This document shows positions 12,339-23,009 of a stretch of DNA of 39,427 nucleotides, piece after piece. Below the pieces are notes generated by a model that was not told the origin of the DNA, searched no databases, and saw only the letters and a program-made list of their open reading frames with translations. Every line of letters begins with the position of its first letter. Positions within the stretch are counted from its first letter, which is position 1. The stretch is from contig JAKUHH010000223.1 of the NCBI GenBank assembly GCA_022701365.1, positions 1 to 39,427 of the forward strand. The letters are read 5' to 3'. Origin of the DNA: Mycocentrospora acerina. Its lineage: Eukaryota > Ascomycota > Dothideomycetes > Pleosporales. Both the position numbers and the translations under genes were made by a program.

Positions 12339-12903
12339 TTGGACCAATATGGTTGAATACTTGTGTATCGTGAGAAAATTCCGGTTGGGAACTTGTGCAA
12401 ATATTTGCTCAATGCATAAACTATCTGCTGTGGATGTGAATATTTATATGGAGGTATGCAAAGTTGTCTATCCTAAATCCATGGGCATCCAACTCGGCGC
12501 CTAGCAATCGTAGCGTAGCTACTCAGTATATGGTAGATGAAACAGGTTTCTATTCAACCTGTAGATTATTGGATAGAATATGTTTGCTAGGACAGCCCCA
12601 AACTCAGAACAGTACAAGCCAAGGCCGAGCGCTGAGTTTTGATCGGACCTTAACGGAGGTAAGCCGCAAATCACCCCACTGAAGATGGTTCTACCGAATA
12701 GGAAATGTGGAAACTCACCGAAAAATCGGGTGGACTATAGAGTCTCGAACCGCAACAATCGGGGATAAAGCGTGGATAATGACAAGGAGTAATTCATTAA
12801 CATATTACTTGTTTTGATAGCTGCATATAAATAATTGCTTCATCGTGTTTGCAGGAATACTCATTATCTTCAAGTTAACATCTCTGTCTTCTATCACTTC
12901 AGC
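12339..12903. promoter_or_regulatory. Bidirectional promoter of FAD monooxygenase and 2OG dioxygenase
   Basis: 565 bases between two divergent ATGs. It contains GAGTCTCGAACCG (12740-12752), whose complement CGGTTCGAGACTC shares the TTCGAG core found upstream of the GMC and MFS genes. Other CCG/CGG triplets occur at 12652-12735. Co-regulation of the two genes is likely from arrangement alone; the binding site is a guess. Confidence 0.5.
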
Positions 12904-13960
12904 ATGTCGGCAGACGAATTGAAATTGCCTTTGATCGACCTCAGTGGCTATATTGACCCTAAAGCCCCAGGAGATAGAGAGAGGGTCATCGCAGAGGTTC
13001 GAGATGCCTGTGCGAAATACGGATTCTTTCAAACAAAGGGCCATAATATTTCTCTCGACTTGCAAAAGGGATTACTTGAGAGCATCGATACCCTCTTCAA
13101 TATGCCAAAGGAGGAGAAGCGTAAGCTTTCGTTTTTAAAAAATGTATCACGCCGCGGATACGAAGAGTCGGGCATGTCGCTTCGGGATGGCGACAAACTT
13201 CCTGACTCCAAGGAGGTACGACACTCATTTCCTTAGAATTTGTTTTATCAATGCGACAGTATCAGATAAGTCTTTGGTCATTTTACTAACAATATGTACA
13301 CAGGCCTTTTACATTGGCCGTGACGATCCTATAGTTGAGCATGCTGGCTTTTATGGGCCAAATGTGTGGCCTCCCCTTCCACAAGAGCAGTTTCAAACGC
13401 CAGTTTGGAACTACTATCAGGCGACTCGAGGACTTGCCTCAACTATCTGGGAGATCTTATTGCAGGGTCTCGGCCTCCCAACGTCGCTGATGGAGACCTT
13501 TGCGAAAAAGCCAATGGTTATGATGAAAATGATTCGTTACCCCCCACTTGCAGCGACACTTCCTGGCCAATTCGGTGTCGGAGCTCACACAGACTTTGGT
13601 GGCGTCACTGTCTTACTCCAGGAGCCTGGAAAGCATGGACTTGAGGTCTGGCTTGATGAAAAGCAGGCTTGGGTGCCCGTTCAGGCAATGGAAGATGTTT
13701 ACGTCATCAATTGCGGTGACATGATTATGAAATGGTCTGGGCAACGATACAAGAGTGCGAAACATCGTGTTATCAACAAAGCTGATAACGAGAGCCGCCT
13801 TTCGTGTGCCACGTTCTTCCACGGTGATATATTTGCTTCAAATCCTTTGAATCCAGACGACCCAAACAAAGAAACTGTGGGCCAACTATTGATTAAACGC
13901 TTCGACAATCAGTTTTCACTGAGCAAAGAATGGAAAACCGAAGTAAAGATTGAAGTATGA
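12904..13960 (+). CDS. 2-oxoglutarate/Fe(II)-dependent dioxygenase (isopenicillin N synthase-like)
   Basis: Two exons, 12904-13215 and 13304-13960, with an 88-nt intron (GTACGA donor, ACTAAC branch, CACAG acceptor), give 322 aa. These enzymes hydroxylate, desaturate or cyclise small molecules using O2 and 2-oxoglutarate. The N-terminal DIOX_N region runs LPLIDLSGYIDP to YGFFQTKGHNI. The iron ligands are His199 and Asp201 (GAHTDFGG) and His258 (SAKHRVI); Arg269 in SRLS is the 2-oxoglutarate-binding Arg of the RxS motif. All catalytic residues are present. It is the first in-frame ATG. Divergent pairing with the FAD monooxygenase suggests successive oxidations in one pathway. Confidence 0.94.
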
Positions 13961-14754
13961 ATCGGATTGAAAGTAAATTTTATAAGTTGCTGTTGTTGTT
14001 TTTATGTCATGCGCATTGTGTTGCTTGAAAAATGATCTGCTCGCTGAAATTCTGTAATGTGCCACTTCCAGAAGCGTAGAGATTACAATTATATAGTAGT
14101 ATATATTTGACTTAACTTCTTCTTATGTAATGTAGATCCCTGTCCTCGTTTCATTATCTTTAAATGTTAAATTTAAAAGATCAAGTGCTACTAAAGTAAT
14201 TAGAATTACTTAAAGCACGCGGCCTTGTTTGTACATATCATTGGCATAGAATTGTTATTGATATCATTTGACTGCTCAAATTTCATTTATTGGGCTCCTC
14301 AACGATCTCAGCTCCTTCGTAGCTGCACTTGGCTCGATTGTCAAAAAGACTGATAGGGGTAAGATTTTACACGTTTAGCATTGAGTTAACAATAACTGAA
14401 CATCAATAACATGCACCTAAACTCGAAAAAATCCAGATTATTTTTAGGGTTGAATGATTCACTTGAACTGTGATTTAAATTTATTCCCTAACATATTTGA
14501 CCATCCTCTTTTCTCTCATCAGTCATAGTTTATAGAATACCATAACGTTTATCTTAATTTTTTTACTCTTTGAGGATTAAGCCTGTGATAAAGCTAAGCA
14601 CAACGATGATTTACTAACATGCCCTAGCTCTACCCCTCCTTACACCTTAGGGTAAATCCATCTGTCTGTACGCCAAAAGTAAATTTGAAAGAGCCTCATA
14701 AGCGTGAAGTAAGTCCATGTAGAGCATGCAGTTTTTTCACTTTTCGAGTTCGGC
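13961..14754. other. Intergenic spacer, no gene seen
   Basis: AT-rich 3' flank of the dioxygenase gene and spacer to the CorA-like relic. Stops in every frame; no repeat or RNA gene recognised. It retains TGA, TCA and CTCG triplets, so it is not strongly RIPed. Confidence 0.5.
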
Positions 14755-16260
14755 ATGCAAAGACGTCAAAATACATTTTCAATGACACGAACTACTCCAA
14801 AATTTACGGCCAAGAGGAGCAATATCAGAAGTTATTCATTCTATGATCGTAAACAAGTTCAGGATTTTATCGAGCTAGAAGACATAAACGACGAAAATTA
14901 TAACAATAGCGATGCAAAAGAAAGGATAGAATGGAGGACGGAAAGGTTAGCAAACGGAATATGCATATTACAGATCTCCTCTCTAGGTAGACTTTTGTAA
15001 ATCTATCCCAAGTATCCCAGATGAGAAAAACCAAATTCGACGTAAATTCAAGTTCATCCAATACTGACAGTAATCACAGTCCTAGACTGTATTTAAGTCA
15101 TATCAAACAACTCTCATAAACTATGCCCCACCTGAGACTACTCGCCGACTTCATGGAAGTAAGCACCATACTAGAACGCTGAAAACAACTCCGAAACAAC
15201 TCAGAGGAAAGAAGCAAACGTGCTAAAAAGACAAACGTTACGCGACTAGGCTTCATAATAGTAGACGCAATAGATTATAATAATGCAAAATTACAGGAAA
15301 CTTACAGAATGCGCTCAATAATAGCCCAGCTCAAGGACGTTCCCAATTTAGACTTTGTGTTAAAGATCTTTCCAGGGATGTAATTGAGGTTCTTGGTGCA
15401 CAGTTGAATATTCAGCCTACATTTAGCTTCGTTTGCAAATCGCCGATTAAGCGTGATACAACGCTCGAGATTAATGCGTGGATCTGCCAATCTTTGATAT
15501 TGTTGGTAAAGAGCAGCATTTGACTCAACTTTGTTTTATGAAAGCACAGTACTTTAATAAAACAGATGAGTTCGATTAGGTTCGTGAATAAGCAGAGGCT
15601 TTTTAACATTCTAAGAAGGCTGGATGATGATTAGAGTAATAGGATATACAAGGATAAAGACAATGCAGTTGATGGCACAACTCAGGCGAGGGCGTTGTTC
15701 TGTTTGAAATCCACTAACAATTTTTGTGAGTTTTATCTAGAGGGATATTACGTAGATTTCTTGAAGGTCTAGGGATTCCGCTCTTAGTTACCACTAACTT
15801 TGTTCCAATTTATAGGTATGTTACTTGTTAATCCAACACTCTGGTGCGAAACCTCACTGTGGCGGGAATATTGTAATTGGGAACCAACTACCAGCCTGGA
15901 TATATCCAATAACCAGAGCGCCACAAAACCTTCTCAAACGTCATTTTTTCAACGATTTCATATGCTAGTATAATAATAGGCTCATATTATGGCAATCACC
16001 GTCATCCTGTAGGCCCGATTTAAATGCCCATACATTCATCCAGGCTCTTATCGATCTCATCTGCTCAGAGTAGCGTGTGGTATCAAATTATATTAAACCA
16101 CGCCTTGTTCAAATCGACTGGGAAATAGCCTTCCAAGAGCCTTTCCTTAAGAAGCGCAACGATATTGATGTAGCTCTGAAGAAATTGTATACTTAGAGGT
16201 GACTTCTACTGCTCTATCGAGAGATGCTAAATGAAAACGTCCAACTATTTATATGTTTGC
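14755..16260 (+). pseudogene. Broken CorA-like fungal protein gene
   Basis: Scattered pieces in different + frames add up to the fungal 'Mg2+ transporter CorA-like' family. The clearest are RLCVKDLSRDVIEVLGAQLN (about 15340-15400), GMLLVNPTLW followed by LWREYCNWEPT (about 15813-15890), and, at about 16100-16240, PRLVQIDWEI, then DIDVALKKLYT and LLLLYREMLNENVQ. The order is that of the family. The N-terminal piece at 14755-15000 is less certain. Several frameshifts and in-frame stops interrupt it, including TAG and TGA where the family has Trp (LICSE*RVV; KLYT*R*LL), so it cannot give a full protein. It separates the main cluster block from the RIP island. It is a common gene-family relic in fungi and probably unrelated to the cluster. 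Confidence 0.75.
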
Positions 16261-16642
16261 CATGTAGGAATGCGAACCTGATCAACAGTGGCGGTATAGG
16301 AGGCTTGATTGATTGACTGCAATATATGCCATCGCACCTTTTTGCCCGCAATGTTTATGAAAATCTTCTAATTAAAATAATGAAATTTTTCTTAAAAAAA
16401 TCTAGGATTCTAATTAATTAATAATATTAAGAATTTTTTTCTTTCTTTTCTTTTATAAAAAGTAAATTGTTAGATAAGCTAGTTAACTAGGCAAGCGAGT
16501 AACCCAATTTTAAGATTCTGTTCTGTACTTAATTTTAGTTGTTAGTAACTTTCTAATAGAAGTACCAATGTAAAACAGGAGTTAAGGTTAGTTCTTAGAG
16601 ATATATCAGGTTAAGGGAAATAAAGTTATTTTAGTACACATT

Positions 16643-16955
16643 TGTCACAAAAACAGAGCCTTGCTCACGAGGCTCGCTTATAAGCCTTGCTCACGAGCCA
16701 CATTAGCAAGCCACAATTACGTGGCCTATTACGAAGAGCTTAGTATCAAGTCAGCACAAGAGTAATCATTACTCAGCTGCTCTACACACAACGCATCTAC
16801 TACACTTAATTTGTTTAATCACTTATGCTTAGTAGCAATACCTACTAAGCTCTTTTCTTATGTATATAAATAAGATTTACACTTAGATAGATAGGACAGT
16901 GGTCCATACAATAAATCACCTGAATACTATTGTTCTAGCTCCCTTTTCTACAACA
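16643..16955. repeat. Solo LTR, un-RIPed (family A), with 5-bp target duplication
   Basis: A 313-bp segment begins TGTCACAAAAACAGAGCC and ends CTCCC...CTACAACA, with the TG...CA ends of an LTR. It is flanked by ACATT at 16638-16642 and ACATT at 16956-16960, a perfect 5-bp target-site duplication. It still contains TCAC, TGG and CCA triplets that the surrounding island lacks, so it inserted after the last strong RIP. A decayed relative is at 19811-20153. No internal retrotransposon genes adjoin it, hence a solo LTR. Confidence 0.85.
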
Positions 16956-17880
16956 ACATTTCTAAGATACACTGTGAATAAGGGTAAAAGCAATTTATAG
17001 ATTAGTTAATAAGATATAACACTTTAATATGATGTTAGTATTCTTACTATTTAAATATATAATAAGTAAACTACGTAAGTCCCTTACGTGTTATAGTTAT
17101 TGGTTTACTTAGCTTCTAACATATTAAGTTAAGCTTACTTTTTATATGTCTTAGCTTACTCTATTAATAGCCAAGCAAGAGATTTAATTGCTCCTTAATA
17201 AATTTCTTAGCCTGTACAATCCCATACTTTAGGGATTTATACCTTTCTAGCTCAAGCCCAGAGGTTGTAGAATCTATTGTAACAATCACCTTACTTGTAT
17301 TAATTGTCTTTAAAGCTGCGTATATTAGAAATAACAAGAGAAGTTATAAAAATATTTAAAGATCAATTTAATAATACCTATAGTGTCTTCTTCTATATAT
17401 CTACGTTGTGCCTAGTGTCTCTACACCTCTTGCAGCGCGCTACAGCCTAGTAGCTAAGACCTAATTTCTCTATGCCAAAACACTGCTTATAAGTAGTATG
17501 CTAGTTAGTTTCTTATTTTATATGTTTATCTTCTCTAATATTCTTTATTAGAACTATTTACTTCAAATTTTACTCTTTTTATTCTGATTTCATTTACTAT
17601 AACTTGTTTACTCTTTTAATACGAGTAATATAATTTTTTACAAACTTTACTAATAAAACTAAAACTCTAACTTAGTTATTTAATAGATTAGTTATTTTTA
17701 AATTTAAACTTGGTTTTTTACTCTAGTTCTTTTAACATAATTATTAACTAATATTAAATAAGTTCTACTTTGTTGAATATTGCTTTGTATTTAAAATTCT
17801 TAGAGAGCCTTTACTAGAGTAGCTATTAGAGGTATATAAAGCTGAACATAAGCATTACTAGAATAAAGTCTAGTAAGGGG

Positions 17881-18368
17881 TGTAACGTTCACAACGTCAC
17901 ATCCTATCATTACCCCTGAGTCAACCAACACCCATCCGATAGCCACCCGATTCGTACTCGCCTCGGATGGTAACCCTAGGAAGGGATATATAAGGGGGGC
18001 AGTCTGTGTAGCTTTGTAGAGTAGTTTTTCTGTATCCTTTCGTACAAGACCTATAGGTGTAGAGAATAGTATCTTTGGTTTNNNNNNNNNNNNNNNNNNN
18101 NNNNNNNNNNNNNNNNNNNNNNNNNNNNNNNNNNNNNNNNNNNNNNNNNNNNNNNNNNNNNNNNNNNNNNNNNNNNNNNNNNNNNNNNNNNNNNNNNNNN
18201 NNNNNNTGTAGCTTTGTAGAGTAGTTTTTCTGTATCCTTTCGTACAAGACCTATAGGTGTAGAGAATAGTATCTTTGGTTTACCCTCCAGTCCCAGCACT
18301 CCCATATGCCTAGTAGTGGACACTTCGGACCCCATTCGGATCACTCTCTTATAACCTGCGTCGTTACA
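17881..18368. repeat. LTR of family B with 5-bp target duplication, broken by assembly gap
   Basis: It begins TGTAACGTTC and ends CGTCGTTACA, giving 7-bp inverted ends TGTAACG/CGTTACA. AGGGG occurs directly on both sides (17876-17880 and 18369-18373), a clean 5-bp target-site duplication. The sequence is GC-rich and un-RIPed inside an AT-rich island. A run of N occupies 18082-18206, and the 75 bases before the gap (18007-18081) are repeated exactly after it (18207-18281). Merging the overlap gives a solo LTR of about 288 bp; alternatively the gap conceals the internal part of a complete LTR element. Confidence 0.88.
18082..18206. other. Assembly gap (125 N)
   Basis: Run of N flanked by an exact 75-bp direct repeat, showing that the two contig ends overlap in a repeat and the stated gap length is unlikely to be real. 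Confidence 0.95.
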
Positions 18369-19810
18369 AGGGGAGAATGAGACTTATAAATTAAATAGCA
18401 AATTAAATTTTAGCTACTATTTATAATTACATAAATAATGCTATTTATAGTAATAAAAAACAAAGCTTTTAGAATAATAAAAGTAGTTAATTTAAATTTA
18501 ATATTAAAATAACTCTTTACTAAATTTAAGTAAAATAAGTAGATAATTTAAAAAGCTACAGTAAGGAAAATAGGTAATGTAGTATGAAGAGTACAGAGAT
18601 ATGATTTTTAGTAAAAATCTTTTAAAGCTATTTTATCAGTCTGCAATATATATACCTTCTATCCACAGTATTAAGAATGTCTGCTTTTTTGTAGCTTAAC
18701 ATAATTGAAATAAATTGCTAATAAGCTCTGGGTATATAATCTTTTGCATATGTATTAAAGTGCTTTAACTACCTAACCTTTTTCTTAGTACTTGTGTAGC
18801 TATTATTTCTAATTCTAGCTGCATAGTTAGATAGATCTGTCTCCTTATACTGGGCAGGCAGATAAAACTAGTTAGTGAAGATAAGAAATAGTAGTATCGT
18901 CTAGCTGGCAGCTTTAACTGTCTAAATTAATAATACTTATTTATAATTGTGTTTCTAAGTTGACATTAGTTAGCCTATCTATAATAGCATTCTAAAGTTA
19001 AGATAAGTTATTATTTTACTAAAATTAAATCTAGCTTTTAAATAGCTTAAATTTCTTTTTATAGCACTAGACAATTCATCTTTGCATTCAGTATGATTAA
19101 ACTAGCTCTAAATTATTATAAAAATATTTTAATGACTTTCTAATTACTCTATAGTTACTTAAACCTAGTTATAAAAGAGTCTGTATATCTAGTAAAGTTA
19201 GCCAGCTATCTCTACCTTACCCAGCCTGCAGTATGTTTAGTTGATAGCTTGTTAGATTTAATATATATAGCTACAAACATGACTACAAAACTCAATTAAT
19301 TTAAGAATAATACATAATAATTAATTTCTCTTTTTCTAGTTAAGTAAACTTTTTTAAGTTATAGTAGTAAATATGTTAAGAAAGTCTCCTAATGTGTAAG
19401 CAGTAGAAAGTATTATAGGAAATCTTAAAGTTGTTAAATGGCTACTTTTAGTCTAAATTTAAAATATTTTAAGATTTAAGATTGTACTTATGTATATAAT
19501 TATTATAAAAGGCGTTTTAAATTTGATACAGAGGAGATAAAGTTAATTTTAGTTTCTAGGGTTTAATTAGTTATTAGGGTAGCTGACTTGTTTGCCTAGC
19601 TTAGTAAAATCTATAATTTGGAATAAACTATGAAATAAAAACATATATATTAAAAGTTTAATAAATTTAAGTTTAATTATTTTATTTTCCCCTTCTCTAC
19701 TTTATCCTGTCTGTTCACGTGATGCCTAGATTTGCGTGACGCTCTAAAACACAAAAACCGACTGACAATTTAACACAACAGAACTTAACTAGTGTAAAGC
19801 TAATTAACGT

Positions 19811-20153
19811 TGTATCACAAAACAGAGCCAAGCTCACAAGTCTTGCTTATAAGCCTTATTTATAAATCTTACTTATAAGCTCTGCTTATAAGCTACATAA
19901 CTAAGCTTTACTTATATAGCCTATTCTAAGGAACTTAGTACTAAGCAAGCAGAAAAGTAATTATTACTTAGCTACTCTATATATAATATATATGCTATAC
20001 TTACTTTATAAAAATAAGCATACTTAGGAATAATAACTACTAAGCTCCTTTTTGCGTTATATATAATAGATATAAAATACTTAAATAGACATGACAGTAG
20101 TCTTTACAATATATTACCTAAATACTATTATTCCAGCTCCTATTCCTACAACA
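19811..20153. repeat. RIP-decayed LTR related to 16643-16955
   Basis: It aligns end to end in direct orientation with the family A LTR: CACAAAACAGAGCC near the start, AGTAATTATTACTTAGCTACTC against AGTAATCATTACTCAGCTGCTC, GACAGTAGTC against GACAGTGGTC, TTACCTAAATAC against TCACCTGAATAC, and CCTACAACA at the end. The differences are mainly C-to-T and G-to-A in this copy, the RIP pattern. No matching target duplication is clear, perhaps because the flanks have decayed too. Confidence 0.8.
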
Positions 20154-21100
20154 CGATGTTATTAAAGCAATAAATGTGCTAATGCTAAGAGAAACGGTTT
20201 TATACATAAAATTAGATAGCTAGCATAGTGTTAATTTATCTACATTAGCACAACAGGTTAACGCTGCTTAAGCTCTACAGGCTGTTAAGTTAATTGATTA
20301 ACATAAGCCTAGCCTTTACTGTAAGAAATTGATTCTGAAGTTACAAGAAAGTCTTATAAGAAAAGGCCTGTTAATATAAAACAACTAATATAAAGATTTA
20401 CATAATAAACTAGAAAGAGACTATAAGTAAGAGCTAGGTTACATACTTTATTAACTAGAATTCAACTAGTTTAATTACTATTAACATCTAGCATGTACAT
20501 TTATTACTACTAGGCTTATTTATGTTATTAAAATTGCCTTTTTCTTTATCTTTTAAAAAAGACTAAAAATATGCACAACAATAAGAATTGCAATATATTT
20601 AACATAGATAAGAAAGACGTACGTTTTGTCCTAATATCTTATTAAATTATTATTTAAAAAGAGAATTTAGGAAAAAAAGGAGGGTACAGCAGCTATCTAG
20701 AATATCTTACAAGTAAGCGAACAATTAGGAGTATAAGACACAGAGACTACATAGGAGTTAAGTGCTCACGTGCTTGTACACGTGCAGGCTGACAATTTTC
20801 CTAGGTTAACGAAGGCCTGAAAGTAGACTCAGACTGTGACGAAGCAGGTAAGTAAAGGATATTCTCAAAACCTATAGGCCTAATAGAAAAGATGAAGAGG
20901 AAATACTATATTAAGTTAAGCTGCTTTCATTCTTATATTAACTAACTTTAGGCATATTGTTGTAGGATTTAGATACGTATCACATGGTCTCTGAATAGAT
21001 GTTGGTGAGGGGTCAAGGGTAACTAATAGATGTTATGTCGTGAACATTTCAAAGACTATTGACAGATGACTCTCTTCTTACGTGCGTTGATACAAAATGT

Positions 21101-21359
21101 ATCAAAGGTAAAGAAAGAAAATAGATTGTGTTAATGCAGCAAATGGCTGAATTCTATCTTTTGTAATAATAAGTGCATTTATAACTTCTTTAACAACAGC
21201 CTCTGCTAGTACAAAACGATTGTTACAAACGTATTCCTAATGTATTTTTTCTCTTTATCACTCTACATAGTTCTTTATTAGGACTCTGAAACAAACCAGA
21301 ATTACTCATTCATACTACTTCACGTTAGTCACCACAGCGCATACGTTATATACATCAAC
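21101..21359. other. Short spacer 3' of ALDH
   Basis: Composition returns to normal at about 20990-21100 (TGA and TCA reappear). No gene seen; it holds the 3' end region of the ALDH transcript. Confidence 0.4.
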
Positions 21360-23009
21360 CTACTTGATTGAGATGGTCTTCGCCTCCATGTAGGCCATCA
21401 AACCCAGACGCCCACCCTCATGACCCAGACCAGACTTCTTAGCACCGCCAAACGGTACCCTCGAGTTAGTTACGTGCGCGTTGTTGATGTGCACGCTGCC
21501 GACATTGAGATGTTTTGCAATGCGCAAAGCACGCGGAACAGATGCTGTGAAAATGCAGGCTGCATTCATGTCAGCCATCTGTGTAAGGGAGAAGCCAAGG
21601 CTGGTACGTACAAGACAGACCATAGCTGGTGTCATTAGCTAGCTTGATCGCTTCTTCCTCTGTCTTGAAAGTGCGGATTGTAACGACAGGACCAAAAATT
21701 TCCTCACGATAGATTCGAGCATCGTCCTTGGGGTTTAGGAAGATGGTCGGCTTTACATAGTACCCCTTCTCACCGTGTCTGACTCCGCCAGTCACAAGCT
21801 CCGCTTCCTGTTTGCCGGCGTCGAGAAAACTCATCACGCGCTCGAACTGCGCTCGATCGGCTAGAGGACCCATGTCTGTATTCGGGTCCGTCGGTGGGCC
21901 AACGACTATCTGCTCGAATCGACTTTTGTATCCCTTGATAAAGCTCTCTGCAATAGCTTCGTGCACAAACACGCGCGAAGCATGAATGCACCCCTGGCCC
22001 GTGTTTGAGACAACAAACATGCTCTTATCCAGCGCAGCCTCGAGATCAGCATCTGGGAATATAAGATTGGGCGACTTACCACCCAGCTCGAGTGTGACGC
22101 GCTTCATGTTGCTGCGAGAACCACGTCAGCAGTGCTCAGCACAGATGATAGTGTACCTCAGTCGTACCTTTTTGTAGCAAGCTCCTGAACCTTCATTCCA
22201 GCAAAAGTAGATCCAGTAAAGGAAATTTTGTTGATGTCCATGTGACTAGCCAGCGCAGCACCGACTTTACCATCACCAGTGACAATGTTGACGACTCCAG
22301 GCGGAAAGCCAGCTTCCTTGATAAGCTGACCGAGCTGTAACATACCTATAGGGCTCTTCTCGGAAGCTTTAAAAATGACTGTGCATCCTGCAGCTAAGGC
22401 GGGAGCAACCTTGTTCCCAAAGAACAAACTCGAGACATTCCATGCTCCAATTGCGGCACACACACCAAGAGGATCGTATTGTACAATCTGCTTTTTCGTT
22501 AAACTCCATCCTAGACTCATCAGGCACTCAACATACATGGTAGACACCTGTCTCATCTTCAGTCCAAGACTCTCCAGGCAATTTATCTGTCCATCCAGCG
22601 TAGTACCTAAAGGACTTAATAAACCACTCATAAACGGCCTTCGTGAAACGCGGCGGCTGGCCTATACTTTTCGTCTCCCACAGACCTATTTCCTCAGCAT
22701 TCGCTTCGACGAGATCCGCGAACTTCAGCATCGCCGTGCTGCGCTGCCATGGCGTCCATTTGGACCACTCGCCTTCATAGGCCGCGCGCGCGGCTGCCAC
22801 GGCGGTGTCTACATCGGCCAGTGACGCTATTTGGATGCCATCTTCGACGAGGCTCTCGTCATTCGGGTTGTAGATGCTAAGTGTCTCGTTGGACGTCGCC
22901 TCGACGTACTTGATTGATGAATATTAGTCTAGATAATGAACGGGGTGTACGTGTTCTTAAGCAGCTCATAGTATACCTCGTTGTTAATAAAGAGTTGTTT
23001 GTGCACCAT
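21360..23009 (-). CDS. NAD(P)-dependent aldehyde dehydrogenase
   Basis: Five exons: 23009-22977, 22908-22537, 22487-22168, 22111-21612, 21559-21360 (474 aa). Introns of 68, 49, 56 and 52 nt have donors GTATAC, GTATGT, GTACGA and GTACGT. The first exon codes for only MVHKQLFINNE, which joins YVEATSNETLSIYNP exactly as in the family. It oxidises an aldehyde to an acid. The catalytic Glu250 is in VTLELGGKSP and the nucleophile Cys283 in NTGQGCI; the EEIFGPVVTI and PFGGAKKSGLGHEGG motifs are present. All key residues are intact. It is separated from the FAD monooxygenase/dioxygenase pair by the RIP island and may act on the same pathway as the AKR, though cluster membership is inferred from position. 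Confidence 0.93.

Larger units (their letters stand above)
16380..21100. other. RIP-decayed transposon graveyard
   Basis: AT-rich island with few TGA, TGG, TCA or CCA triplets outside the young insertions listed separately. A stretch at about 18560-18870 on the minus strand reads as protein-like sequence interrupted by TAG/TAA only (for example KETDLSNYAARIRNNSYTST, then KKADILNTVDRRYIY); it looks like the decayed body of a transposon, but I cannot name the family. Another decayed plus-strand frame lies near 20290-20480. Short GC-richer patches at 19715-19800 and 20755-20880 are of unknown origin. Confidence 0.65.

Noticed and set aside
17921..18344. Two minus-strand open frames running through the N gap
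   Set aside because: They consist mostly of unknown residues and lie inside an LTR; they are artefacts.
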